Shown here one piece after another: positions 14,615 through 25,778 of a stretch of DNA of 64,000 bases. Under the pieces are notes generated by a model. The model was not told the origin of the DNA, ran no database searches, and saw only the letters and a program-made list of their open reading frames with translations. Made by a program: the position numbers and the translations under genes. Position 1 is the stretch's first letter, and each line of letters begins with the position of its first letter. Source of the DNA: Onchidella celtica (taxonomy: Eukaryota > Mollusca > Gastropoda > Systellommatophora > Onchidiidae); NCBI GenBank assembly GCA_963931925.1, contig OZ007570.1:33227084-33291083 (forward strand), in the 5' to 3' direction.

Positions 14615-17600
14615 CTAGTTCGACCTTCTCATCTCTTCCTCCCTGAATCTGGCTGGCTTGTTAGCAACATAGCCTCGAGCCATACGAGTGACAGGTCTAT
14701 TTGTAGACACTGTTTCTGGAGGGGATTTGACGACTCTAGAATTTGAACTAGGTGTTGCAGGAATATCTTGGTTTTGTTCGTTATCTTGCAGCACATCATC
14801 TGGAGGATCTGGGCTTGGATCTTGATCAGGAAACGAAGACGGTACTGCTTGAAGGTGTTTCCGGTTTCTGCGCAGCACCCGGTCAGGTGTTTTCACCAAA
14901 TATGTTCGGTGATCTGGATTTGTTGCAATGACAGTTCCTGGTCCGGTCCACTTGTTTTCTTCATCTGTCTTGAGAAGAACTTTCTGTCCAGACTCCAGTT
15001 GTTTCAGTTGTCTTGCGCCATGTCTGTTGTCGTAATTCCTTTTGTATCTTGTTTTCGTTTCTTTTGCTCTGTCTTGGATGTCTTGATTGTTGAGTTGTCG
15101 AGGGTAAAGGTTCCTCGGCAATGTGGGAAGTTTTGTTCTCAGTTGTCGTCCCATCAGGGCGACTGCTGGGCTCACTCCAGTCGTTGAGAGAATTGTGTTT
15201 CTGTAGTTCATCAGAGCTACCTCTAATGAATTCTGTTTCAAAAGTTTCTTTGCAACCTTCACAGCACTTTCGGCTTGTCCGTTGGACTGAGGAAAGTGTG
15301 GACTACTGGTCACATGTTGAAAGTCAAAGTCTTTAGCAAAGAGTTTGAATTCTCTGCACTGAAATTGTGGTCCATTGTCACTAGCCAGAGTTTCACAAAT
15401 TCCGTGAGTTGCAAAAATGTTTGTTAGCTTCTGGATGATAGCTTGAGATGTTGTAGAATTCAGTTTTACTACTTCGATCCATTTTGAGTAGTAATCGACT
15501 ACGACTAAGTATTCATTTTTCCCATGTGTAGCGAGATCTACTGCAATTTTCTGCCATGGCCTCTCAGGTAGGTCAGTTGGTATTAATGGTTCATTCCGCT
15601 GAGAGGGTCTATTTTCTCTGCAGGAGAGACAGTTCTGAATCATGTTCTTGATATCTCTCGTGATGCCGGGCCACCACACGGATGCGTCAGCATTCTGTCT
15701 GCACTTTTCGATTCCTTGGTGAGTCTCATGTAGTTTAGAGAGAATGTAATCTCTTTGAGAATGAGGGACTACTATTCGGTTGTTGAAAACTAACAATCCA
15801 TTCACAATAGACAGTTCTCCTTGCACTTGTTGAAAATTTTGTAGTGTTTTAGGTACCTCTTTTGGCCAGCCATCCATCACAAAATGCATCACTTTCTGTA
15901 TGTCTGTATCTTTCTTGCTTTCTTCCCTCAGACTTTCTAATCGTGAAGCAGTGACGGGCCAAAAGCTTTCCAGAGATTCCACATAAGCCTCTACATTCTG
16001 TCCTGTTTCTTTATCTTGAGTTGTATGGTAATTCATTGGACTTCTAGAGAGAGCATCAGCAATGACGAGCTCTTTCCCTGGCACATGAATGACATTGTAG
16101 TTGAATCTTAAAAGTCTCATCAGTAGTCTTTGGCATCTGGCAGGGCATTTATCTAAATCTTTTTTCTTCATCAATGGAACCAATGGTTTATGGTCTGTTT
16201 GTAATTCAAAGTTATCAAGACCAATTAGGTATTTTCCAAATTTTTCACATGCATAGACCGAAGCCAAACATTCTTTCTCTATTTGGGCATAACCTTTTTC
16301 TGTTTCTGTCAATGTTCTAGATGCAAATGCTATGGGCTGAAGTTTGCTTCCTTTCATCTGTATTAACACTGCTCCCAACCCAAAACTGCTGCTGTCTGCA
16401 CTGACAATTGTTTCACAGTTAATGTCAAAGAATCCCAAGGTTGTAGCTTCTGCTATTTTCTTCTTTGCAAGGTTGAATGCATTTTTCTGCTCTGCTCCCC
16501 ACTGATATTTTTCTGACTTTTTCATCAAATCAGTCAAAGGTTTCAAAATTGTTGCTAGTGATGGAACAAATTTACTCATGTAATTGAGTAACCCACACAC
16601 AGTGCGTAGCTCTGTCAATGATGTTGGCGGCTGTAGTTTCTGTATGGCCTCCACCTTTTCAGGATTTGGTTTTATTCCCTCCTTGTTTATGAGATGTCCA
16701 AAGTATTTCACCTCTTTCTGTCTGAAACAACATTTTTCTTTATTTAATTTCAGTCCTGATTGTTCTATTCTCTCCAAAACAGCTTCTAGTTTTCTGTCGT
16801 GATCCTCTATGTCTTTCCCATAGATGATGGTATCATCCATAATGACTTCACAACCTGGCAGGCCTTTTAAAGTCTCTTTCATTTTTGATTGGAATACTTC
16901 AGGACCTAATGATATTCCCATGGGTACTCTCTGGAAACAGTATTTTCCAAACGGTGTGATGAAAGTTGTGAGCATGCTGCTGTCTTCCTCGAGGGGAATT
17001 TGGAAGAAACCAGAGGTTGCGTCTAGTGTAGAAAAGACTGTTGCGCCATTGAATTTGGGAGCGATATCCTCTAAGTTTGGAAGCATGCAGTAGTTTCTTT
17101 TCACTGAAAGGTTTAACCTCTTGAAATCCACACAGATCCGAACTTGCTTGTTTGGTTTTACTACTGGGACCATTGGGGCACACCATTCTGTAGGTTCATT
17201 AACTTTTCTTATTACCCCATTTCTTTCCATCCTTTCCAGTTCTTCTTTTACTTTACTTTCTAAAGGGAATGGTACTCTTCTTGCTGTTGCAACATTATAT
17301 GGTTCAGCATCTTTGTTTAATGTTATTTTTACTGGTTCAGTTTTCAACAGTCCGGCAGCACCAAAAACTTGTTTTCTTAGTTCAGGTTTTAATTTTTCTG
17401 TGCGTTCTATGTCTTCCATGTGCCTGATTAAGCCTAGAGCTTCGGCCACATTTCTGCTGAGTAAATTGCTACCTTCTTTGTTGTTTAAGACCACAACTCT
17501 GAATTCAAAGGTCTTTTCCTTTCTCTTTGTCTTCGCTGTGAACTCTCCTTTCACTTGAATATTTCCTCCTGGTGAGGTTAGATTCAGTTTACATTGATGC

Positions 17601-18601
17601 AATGTCGGTTTGGTTCTCAACCTTTGAAATGTTTTCTGAGTAATACAAGTAATGTCAGCTCCTGTGTCCACTTTGAAAGGAACATTTGTATTCTGAATGT
17701 TGAGCATCGTGCTCCATGGTGGAGATTTGTCTGAAATGACTGTATCTATTGAAAATGTCTGTTCAAATTCTTCAGTCACCTCTCTAATGTTTGACCTGCA
17801 CATTTTGGCAAAATGATTTGCTTTATGACACTTGTGGCAGGTTCTCCCTTTTGCTGGGCATTGGTCACGTGGGTGACCTTTCCCACACCTGCGACAATTT
17901 TGATACTGAACACTGGTAGGTCTGTGATGATTATGATTATAAGGTTTCTTATGTGGTTTGTGACCTTGTTGTGGTGCTGTTGCCCCTTTGTAATGCTTTT
18001 CATTCTTTTTAAATCCACCTGATTTTACTCTACTCATCTGAGTTTGCTGTGGCTGTGCTGTGTTATTTGTCAGCTTTTTTAAGAATTCTTCAGTCATTTC
18101 CAGACTTCTCGCGAACTGTAACAATCCTGCCACGTCAAGCGTTGATGTAGTGAGTCCTTTTTCTCTCACTTTCTTCGATGAGCAACCTGATATGAGTTGC
18201 GATTTTATTTCATCCTCCGCATTCGGAAAATTGCACTGAGACGCAAGTTGGCGGAGTTCGGAGTAAAAATCGTCAATTCGTTGAAATTCTTTCTGCCGCT
18301 TGTGTCTGAATTCATATTTCAGGATCTCCAAATTTGATCTTGGATTAAAATGATCTGTTAGAGCTTTAATGAGGTCCTTATAAGATTCATCTGAGGCTTG
18401 TATGGTATTGATAGTGGGTAATGATTCTGCAATATCATTTAGATCTGGACCACCATAAGTGAGGGTAAGAGCGTATCTTCGTTTGCTGCTAGCTATCTCG
18501 TATCCATCAAAGATGTGCTCCAGCCTGCGGACCCATCTAGGCCATCGAACTGCGGCACCTTCAGTGTGGCAATCGAATTGTTCATACGGTGGGAGATTCA
18601 T
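14615..18601 (-). CDS. Gag-Pol polyprotein, Ty3/Gypsy class
   Basis: One uninterrupted frame of 1328 residues supplies capsid, protease, reverse transcriptase/RNase H and integrase for retrotransposition. Visible domains are as follows. A Gag region spans about 1-230. Two CCHC zinc knuckles follow, C236/C239/H243/C248 (shorter spacing) and C255/C258/H263/C268. The aspartic protease motif DTGAD starts at 312. Reverse transcriptase covers about 440-620, with D527 and catalytic D589/D590 in an unusual IMDD instead of YxDD. RNase H covers about 725-850 (D736, E777, D803, D849). The integrase zinc region is H958/H961 with C991/C994, and the DD35E core is D1022, D1075, E1111. A GPY/F-like module starts near W1218, followed by a Pro/Asp-rich tail. 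Gag and Pol are fused without a frameshift. The start at 18601 is the first Met. All key residues look intact. The clade within Ty3/Gypsy is not assigned. Confidence 0.97.
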   Translation of the reverse strand: MNLPPYEQFDCHTEGAAVRWPRWVRRLEHIFDGYEIASSKRRYALTLTYGGPDLNDIAESLPTINTIQASDESYKDLIKALTDHFNPRSNLEILKYEFRHKRQKEFQRIDDFYSELRQLASQCNFPNAEDEIKSQLISGCSSKKVREKGLTTSTLDVAGLLQFARSLEMTEEFLKKLTNNTAQPQQTQMSRVKSGGFKKNEKHYKGATAPQQGHKPHKKPYNHNHHRPTSVQYQNCRRCGKGHPRDQCPAKGRTCHKCHKANHFAKMCRSNIREVTEEFEQTFSIDTVISDKSPPWSTMLNIQNTNVPFKVDTGADITCITQKTFQRLRTKPTLHQCKLNLTSPGGNIQVKGEFTAKTKRKEKTFEFRVVVLNNKEGSNLLSRNVAEALGLIRHMEDIERTEKLKPELRKQVFGAAGLLKTEPVKITLNKDAEPYNVATARRVPFPLESKVKEELERMERNGVIRKVNEPTEWCAPMVPVVKPNKQVRICVDFKRLNLSVKRNYCMLPNLEDIAPKFNGATVFSTLDATSGFFQIPLEEDSSMLTTFITPFGKYCFQRVPMGISLGPEVFQSKMKETLKGLPGCEVIMDDTIIYGKDIEDHDRKLEAVLERIEQSGLKLNKEKCCFRQKEVKYFGHLINKEGIKPNPEKVEAIQKLQPPTSLTELRTVCGLLNYMSKFVPSLATILKPLTDLMKKSEKYQWGAEQKNAFNLAKKKIAEATTLGFFDINCETIVSADSSSFGLGAVLIQMKGSKLQPIAFASRTLTETEKGYAQIEKECLASVYACEKFGKYLIGLDNFELQTDHKPLVPLMKKKDLDKCPARCQRLLMRLLRFNYNVIHVPGKELVIADALSRSPMNYHTTQDKETGQNVEAYVESLESFWPVTASRLESLREESKKDTDIQKVMHFVMDGWPKEVPKTLQNFQQVQGELSIVNGLLVFNNRIVVPHSQRDYILSKLHETHQGIEKCRQNADASVWWPGITRDIKNMIQNCLSCRENRPSQRNEPLIPTDLPERPWQKIAVDLATHGKNEYLVVVDYYSKWIEVVKLNSTTSQAIIQKLTNIFATHGICETLASDNGPQFQCREFKLFAKDFDFQHVTSSPHFPQSNGQAESAVKVAKKLLKQNSLEVALMNYRNTILSTTGVSPAVALMGRQLRTKLPTLPRNLYPRQLNNQDIQDRAKETKTRYKRNYDNRHGARQLKQLESGQKVLLKTDEENKWTGPGTVIATNPDHRTYLVKTPDRVLRRNRKHLQAVPSSFPDQDPSPDPPDDVLQDNEQNQDIPATPSSNSRVVKSPPETVSTNRPVTRMARGYVANKPARFREEEMRRSN

Positions 18602-18829
18602 GATGGACTCTGTGGTGTAGATCTAGTAGATTTGGCTCAGGTCTGAACTCATAGACTCTGCACTGTGTCGATCTATTCTTGCTGTCAGGTCTGATCTCAT
18701 AGACTCTGCTCTATCGATAATAGGTCTTGGTTCATGGGCTTGGCTTAGGGGCCTTTTTTTTTTTTTCAGATACGTCTAGATTCTAGATCTGGTAATGCCA
18801 GCTACTTTAACTGACAACCTGTTTGTCAG
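18602..18829 (-). other. Leader (5' untranslated) of the retrotransposon
   Basis: About 230 bases lie between primer site and Gag start. A direct repeat with period 48 is visible: CAGGTCTGAACTCATAGACT at 18638 and CAGGTCTGATCTCATAGACT at 18686. A poly-T run sits near 18756-18768 on the plus strand. The repeat could be part of a packaging or dimerisation signal, but that is inference. Confidence 0.7.
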
Positions 18830-18847
18830 ATCCCACTTCTGACACCA
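18830..18847 (-). other. Primer-binding site, tRNA-Leu
   Basis: The plus strand reads ATCCCACTTCTGACACCA, ending exactly at the LTR boundary. This equals the 3' end of an animal tRNA-Leu (…CCCACTTCTGACA plus CCA). The element therefore probably primes minus-strand DNA synthesis with tRNA-Leu, with no spacer between LTR and site. Confidence 0.9.
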
Positions 18848-19060
18848 TGTTTGGGTTCGTATTGTATTGATTTAGTGAACCAGACCCTCAGGTACAAGAC
18901 AATGTTAACTCAACACAACAGACTCCACGTGTAGCCATTTCATAACTTCCTGTATTCTCTTCTGTCGCTCTTTTACAATGAAGTCACAGACAGTCATATT
19001 AATAATAATCTAGAGTAAGTCTAAAATCCTAAACAATGTATTTAATATGATACCAGAACA
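18848..19060 (-). repeat. 5' LTR of the retrotransposon (promoter side)
   Basis: 213 bp, identical to 13836-14048. As the upstream LTR in element orientation it should carry the promoter. It holds the CACGTG E-box at 18926-18931 and AT-rich TATA-like stretches. It is followed by the target duplication AATAC at 19061-19065. Confidence 0.97.
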
Positions 19061-19065
19061 AATAC
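19061..19065. other. Target-site duplication, right copy
   Basis: AATAC, matching 13831-13835 exactly. Confidence 0.9.
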
Positions 19066-22000
19066 AGTAATTTGCACAAAAACCTGACCATGTGTCTAGT
19101 CCATAAAGCTTCGAAATTCAGACATCACTTTGAGTCCCCCTATATTGTACTTGATGAATAACCAAATTTGTAATTATTTTATAGTTCAACCACGTGACTG
19201 TCAGTATATAGTTTGAAGTTCTTTCTGGTTCCTCTTCTTTTTTTTTGACTGGACAAAATTCAATCACTTAACGTCTTCTTTATGCACGCATTTGGCTCGT
19301 GTGTAATTTGCAGCAGAATATGAATTTATAACTAAGTCTGCACCAGGATAAGGCAGAGGAATTTACGTACACCCAGATACATAGGCCCATCTATCTTGTG
19401 ATCCCACACTGCTTTCTAGAGTTAAATTTAGGGATCATGGAGGATGGTTTAGAGGTTCTTGATTAACATCCACAGTTGTTTTAAATATCTTTTTCTTCCA
19501 TTGGATCATTTCTTTGCTAACAGTTGTGATTCTCTACTCCAACTGGGCATCTGAGGTTTTCACCAGGAAATGTTAAGACCCGTAAGTTCACCTACTGTAA
19601 CCAACAATACTTTTTAGTCAGAGCGTTCGTAGTGCTTTTGGTCCACATGATTTATAATAAAATTATATCTGTAGGTTAACCCTTGTTATTAAATTTCAGT
19701 CGGAAATCGAAAGTGGATACGTTGGCGCCATGAGGTGCCATGAATCGCAAACAAAATGCTGTACTTTCCTTTCAGCTGGCATGATTATAAACGAATTCGT
19801 TCATGTGTGCATGAATAAAGGGGACGAGCAGGGTTAGAGAACTTGTCGCATTTCTTTCCGACCCTCGCTGTATTTGTTTTACCCACTGAACTTTCCAGAC
19901 AAATTAATGTCCCTTTGCTCAAAATTGCTAGTGATATTCACACTGAAGTAGACAGCTGTCGTGCCCAGATCAATTTATAACGAAACCTGCAACGTTCAAC
20001 TAAAATCACTAGGGACAGTTTTTGACCAAATTCAAACACATTATAGGAGACATTAATGATGATTAAAGTTGATGGGCTTGGGCAGCACATGTACAATTGA
20101 CAACAACGTCTACCAAATAATGGACAAAGAATGATGTAGGATGAGTACGTAATTCGCAACACTTACAGAAATTTGAGCATGCCCAAGGGAAAAACGATTT
20201 AGATAAGCCTGTCATAATAGTGGATTCGAGTTTCAAATCGATTCTGGCCCACCACAGACACGTGTACACGACTGACGTGCTTTGCGGGATAGACATTTTG
20301 GATCATGAGGTGTAGAATGCAGCGGGAATGGCAGCGAAATGTTACTGGGCTGCGTAAACAAATGGGTAAATATATAAGGTCGACTTCAGACGCTGGTGGA
20401 ACATCTTGAGACAGCATCCCGAGAATCCTGTACAGGGCGGTGTGTGATTTCGGAAGCCGGCGGAGTTCCGGAATAAACAATATGTCAAGAAAGAGTTCAA
20501 GTTGTTAATTTTTTTAGGTAAACAAGTCACTTTTGTGATGAAACGGCCATGGCAACATATTTCAATTATTGGGCGTTTGGACTGGATTCTTGGCGAGTCA
20601 ACTGTGATCGTTCCAAGACTCCAGCAATTTGTTAAGTAATGACTTCCCTGTCTAATGTATGAAGATGACACTGTCTCAAGGTCCCCTATCTTTGCTGTAA
20701 TATCAATAGTAGATATTCTCCTTTTCAGTCTATTTATATATAAAATGTTCACAAGTTTTCTCAACTGTCTCAAGTCCCCTAAAATGAACCACAAATTATA
20801 AAAAAATCTCTGAAAAACAACCAAAAAAAAAAACTACGAAACTTCCACTTCATAAACATTTCCGCCTCTTAATGAACCTTTCTACGTACTTTTATGTATA
20901 TGACAAACACTTCCAAGGAATTTCTTTTCCTAACCATGACATTCATGAAGTGCAGAAATCGAATTTCCCCACTTTAACAAAAAAAAAAACAACGTTTCCG
21001 TTTTTCTGTTTCCATCGTGGAATTTCGTCTATCACGTCGGTATAAAAAGAAGACAAAGTGACACAAATTGGCTATTAATTCTGAAGGGGTTTCTTATTCG
21101 ATTATTGTCCTAATGATTTTGCTCATCAGGGCAGACACAATAACATAGGATCAAATATTATTGACAAAAATGGTTTATCGTTTTGCTCATGTGGTACTAC
21201 AGCGAGACAAGCAGTCAGCATACAAAACAACTGTTTCCTGTTCATTTGAAGATTTTGTGGTTCTCTCTTCATAAGCTTTTGACACAATTTTACGTCGGAG
21301 TGTACGTATGTTAAAAATAAAGAATTATATTTAAATGAGTTTTGCCTGATATTGGTGGTTCTCACGGGCCATTCGTATTTTAACCAAGTGCTTCTACAAG
21401 AAGGCAAGAAGAGCCATAGTTTAGAAGTTCTCAGTGGAGATAAAACAATTTAGTAAAGGAGGTGAAGAGATTACGGCAAATCAAGTCAAAAGATAGACAA
21501 ACTTTTTGAGAGCTTCGTTATGTATGATAGGTGGAAGGCAAAAATATCCATCGCTTCACGGAAACTTGAATCATAAGCCTTCACGAACTGCAAATTAAAC
21601 GATTCTGATAACGGTTCAAATAGGATGTTATCAAAACAGCCGTTTTGCGATGTTTCTAATTTGTTAATCTCAAAACTGATTTTCAGAAAGGCTTAAAAGC
21701 TATTCCTGATCCCTTCTGAGTGTATCAGGGAAATACAGGATCTATGGAACCAAGACTGATACCATTTTCAGTGGGGAGTGTGCCTGGAAAGTGAACGTCA
21801 AAAACCAGAGAAGGCACATTACTTTCAGACACTCGGAAATTTTTCATTGTTTATTCCAGCGACTCACAAGCAGCATAATTTTTTATTCACAGGATTTACT
21901 TTAAGGTAAATTAATTCAGAATTGGCTAGGAGGAGCTGAAGAAAAAATGTGTGAAATCTAACCACTAATTCCGTGTATACGGCTGTACTTTATGCAACAT

Positions 22001-22838
22001 GTTCACACCCACGCCAAACAGGACGCCTTTCAGACCAGAGTAAAGATTCTGAATTCAAAGGTGTCGTATTTATTCTCGTTGCTCTTGAAATCGCCTCCAC
22101 ATCCTCACGTTGTCTATCTCTGCTGTGCATCATCTAGGTTGCCGGTGACAAGGACGATCTTAAGACTATCTGCGGCAACAACGGGCAGTTATTTGAGCCT
22201 AAATCTACATTTTAATCGGTCACATCTCATTTCCCGATACAGGCGTTTCCAAAGGTTGAAAGACACCTCTACGGCCTTTTGCATAATGAGCTCCTTGAAC
22301 CGGTACGGATTTTCGATACAGTCCCCGCTGTTTTGCATTAATATCTTTCTTAAATCAAATTTTAAAGAAGCATGGTTTCTTACAAGAAGAAGATCTCTCC
22401 CGAGATTGGTTAAGCATGCAGTATCCCACACAGAGCTTCCTGTTAAGAAAAAAAAAAAAAAGACGAAAAAAAACAGCAACAACGGTGGCATGAAGGCGGA
22501 TATTAGTCATATTTATAATTACCACTAATTTTACAGCTAATTTTAGCTGAGGTTAAACTTGAAGTGATCTGAATGATAATGTATAGGATTATAATGTCAA
22601 CGAATTAATAAAAGAGCAATAAAAGAACATCCGAAAAGCACCAATGAGATACCATACATCTGGTGTCGTGAGACACATGACAGTGGCCCAGTTTTGGATG
22701 GATAACCGGAAAACACGAGCGTCCAACGACTGCAGTACTGAAGCAGATCAAAGTGCCACGAGCGAAAACTGATGGTGGGAGTGTGATCACTAGTAGCGAT
22801 GGCTGTAGCGACCATGATCTTTGTGATTGTGTCTACAG
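19066..22838. other. Non-coding stretch
   Basis: No supported gene or repeat. Minus-strand frames between 19938 and 20824 overlap each other in several registers and show no recognisable domains. Several A/T homopolymers of 10-14 bases are present, near 20823, 20981 and 22448. Confidence 0.5.
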
Positions 22839-22912
22839 GTGTGGGAACTTACATTATCGTAGTGGAAATAGATTTATGACAGGAGTCAACGAACGCCGCG
22901 AGCTCTGTGACA
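22839..22912 (+). CDS. Candidate internal exon, unknown cysteine-containing peptide
   Basis: An acceptor with the tract TTTGTGATTGTGTCTACAG precedes, and a GTATGT donor follows at 22913. One frame (phase 2 in, phase 1 out) is open for 24 codons, beginning CGNLHYRSGNRF and ending ELCD. The peptide looks protein-like, but the family is unknown, no neighbouring exon is found, and a minus-strand GTAAGT overlaps it, so chance is a fair alternative. Confidence 0.2.
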
Positions 22913-24325
22913 GTATGTAAATGCAGCGGCAGTAGTATGCTACCAGTACTGGGAATACGAATAGAACAGCGAGCTGAAGCAAATGGAGACAACAAAGAGC
23001 TGATGAAGAAATATGACAGTATGAAAACAAACACTGAAGAAGAGGATAAGGAGAGTGACAATAATTATTTAGTGACAATGAAGTCGTGCCGTGAGGAGTG
23101 AACAAAGAACGAAAGAAAGTGAACTGGTAAAGAAAAAAAAAAAAGACAGCGAAGTAGAAAACTGCTAGCCATAACTTAGTTCTATTTCCTAATACCTTGT
23201 CATGACACCCTTTACCTCTCGCTTACTTAATTAAGTTTTATCTAACCTAAATTGATTTTGCCAAGGCGGATTCTCACACTCAACCACTTAATCTTATCTT
23301 GTATCTTATCGTTGGATCAGGTCAGATACGCCTTGTAGCCCAAGGGGAAGGCTTTACGGTGCTGTTTATGACCTGATGGACGGCCACGAGAGGCTGGCAG
23401 GAAATAGAATTAAGAGCGTGATATTTACCTGCCCCCGTGGGAGACACAACTACACAGATCCGCACTGGATGAATAGCAGACACACAGAAAGGATGTTCAG
23501 ACATTCGGGGGTTGCCCGTTATAGAACCGAGGTCGTTTTGTCCTTTCTGGACGTCACAATGAGCGTTGATAACCCTGAAGTTTTAACAGAAACCTTAAGG
23601 ATGAAGAAATAGATAGATTCTCAGACAGATAGAAAAGGAGACAGCGTTACCGTTCCCTAACTCTTTGTGTGCCAATCACCCATATATCGGTCTTCCACTG
23701 CCCACATTTGTGCCAAATACCGATGTATCGGTGCACAAGAATGCTAGGCTTTTTTGTTTCGACAAGACAGAAAGTCGACTTTCTGTCAATAAATGTTGCT
23801 GTAGTTAGTTTTCATTCGTCTCCCCCACTAGTGTCTTCCTGTATCAGCAAATGTGGAAAAATTCATAGCACACAAAGAGCTAAACTGTAGTAACTGGTTT
23901 TGTCTACTTTTCAATAGACGTGAAAACGTGTTTTCTTTTAGCACAACACTGTATGGCGACGCATGACGAAGAGTTTCTATATGTTTGCTATTCGATTATT
24001 TTTCAGCTTAGCACTCTAGAACCAAGATCATTCGATGCAGCTTTTATTGTGGTTGAACATACTGAAGTCGATTTTTCGAATCTTTGAGTTACCAGTCGTA
24101 GGGGACGGTGGCGAAAGGCAGATTGTTCTACACTCGTATGATAGACACCTGGACAAACAGACGAATGGGATGTTTACCAAAAAGGAGGACAGATGCTTTA
24201 AACTGGCTAACCAAAGCAGAGAAATGTTTGACAAACACTGCCATCTGTTCTGAAAATCTTTAAAACATAATTATGCTCAAGATAGACACAATACAGTGTG
24301 TGGAATCTAATGTTCTGTCGAATCG
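22913..24325. other. Non-coding stretch
   Basis: No supported feature. An open plus-strand frame at 23376-23612 (78 codons) has no recognisable content. Confidence 0.5.
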
Positions 24326-24626
24326 TGACAGAGAGAGAGACAGAGAGAGAGAGAGAGGCAGGGAGAGAGACAAAGAAAAGAGACGGGGGCGACAGAGAGA
24401 GAGGCAGAGAGAGACAAAGAGAAGAGAGAGAGTGACAGGCAGAGAGAGACCAAGAGAAGAGAGAGAGAGTGGCAGAGAGAGACAAAGAGAAGAGAGAGAG
24501 AGTGGCAGAGAGAGACAAAGAGAAGAGACGGGGGCGACAGAGAGAGACAGAGAGAGGCAGAGAGGGACAAAGAGAAGAGAGAGAGAGTGACAGGCAGAGA
24601 GAGAGACAAAGAGAAGAGACGGGGGC

Positions 24627-24661
<35 letters not shown>

Positions 24662-24874
24662 AGGCAGAGAGAGAGACAAAGAGAGAGAGAGAGACAAAGA
24701 GAGAGAGAGACAGAGAGAGACACAAAGAGAGAGACAAAGAGAGATAGGCAGAGAGACACAAAAGAGAGACAAAGAGGGAAAGAGGGAGAGAGAGGCAGAG
24801 AAAGACAGAGAGAGAGAGAGAGGGAGAAGAAAAAGAGAGGGAGAGAGACGGAAGGAAAAGGAGAGAGAAAGAAA
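24326..24874. repeat. Long purine-rich GA repeat with higher-order units
   Basis: About 550 bases are almost wholly purine on the plus strand (GAGA, GACA, GGCAGA), with few T. Between about 24417 and 24630 there is a higher-order pattern of roughly 33-bp units with AGAGAAGAGAGAG cores. The variant GACGGGGGCGA appears three times. Open frames in most registers (Arg/Glu-rich on plus, Ser/Leu-rich on minus) are compositional artefacts. Confidence 0.9.
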
Positions 24875-25734
24875 CTCACACAAAAAATCAAGCACTTCCA
24901 ATTAATCTCGGCGGAAATCGCAAGAAATTTTCCTTGAACCATAAACAAATTTGCCACACACATACATTGAAACATGAACTAAATGCCGAAATAAATCATA
25001 ATGACAAAAATGAGATCCCTTAGCTATTTACATCGGCGCGGCTTGCTTACATATTTCTTTTCAGAAAGGCGCACGATGTGGAGATATCCTGCATTCCTAT
25101 CCGCGAAAGTGATAATGTTGTCACTCAACGCGTTGATAGGGCAAAAAAGAAAACACCAAATCGCTCAGCGACAACCGGGGAATTTGTTATGCGATTTAAG
25201 TTCACAAATTTAGTCGTATGCTGTCATTTTGAAAGGCACGCCTTTAAAACATTACATTTTTTGTTAAAAGCAGCATTCTGATGTTATCCTGCTAAAGATG
25301 TCAGTGATTGAAGTTTATAATGAACTCGAAAACAGAATAATAATCAAATAAACGGCACAATACAAAAGTCCTTGGCGCGCAAACTGTTTTGACATGATAA
25401 TTATCAAGTTCCTACTGCCTACACCCACCCCATGTTAAAAAAATAAGTTTAATATCTCAAAGAGTCACATTTAACACTAGATCTATCACAATGTGATACT
25501 GAAAATATTTTAAAAATAAATATTAACTCATAAGGCATTTTAGCAAAGTGTGAGCTCGTTTCTCGAAGTTACAAGCTCCAATGGCCATGCAAAATCTCTT
25601 ATGATTTATCGCTCTTTAACACCGCAAGTTTACACCACTCACGAAACACTTGAGAAAGATTTGTAACTACATTTCGGAGGGCCGCTACTGTAATAAACTT
25701 ACCTCACTCGCACACAAATACCCATGGAGACAGT
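24875..25734. other. Non-coding stretch
   Basis: AT-rich, with no recognisable frame or repeat. Confidence 0.5.
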
Positions 25735-25736
25735 GT

Positions 25737-25778
<42 letters not shown>

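Larger units (their letters stand above)
13836..19060 (-). mobile_element. Complete Ty3/Gypsy LTR retrotransposon
   Basis: A 5225-bp element on the minus strand, bounded by identical 213-bp LTRs and a 5-bp AATAC target duplication. In element order it has a 5' LTR (18848-19060), primer-binding site (18830-18847), leader with a direct repeat, a single Gag-Pol frame (18601 to 14615), an AT-rich 3' untranslated stretch (14062-14614), a polypurine tract (14049-14061) and a 3' LTR (13836-14048). The domain order protease, reverse transcriptase, RNase H, integrase is that of Ty3/Gypsy (Metaviridae-type) elements. No envelope-like frame exists. Identical LTRs and an unbroken frame indicate a very recent insertion; whether it is transcribed cannot be seen. 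Confidence 0.97.

Noticed and set aside
14768..18022. Plus-strand frames of 69-145 codons inside the retrotransposon
   Set aside because: They are antisense shadows of the intact Gag-Pol frame.
25697..25706. Minus-strand GAG/GTAAGT donor beside the GA repeat
   Set aside because: The upstream CT repeat gives a pyrimidine tract, but no AG acceptor lies between it and the donor.
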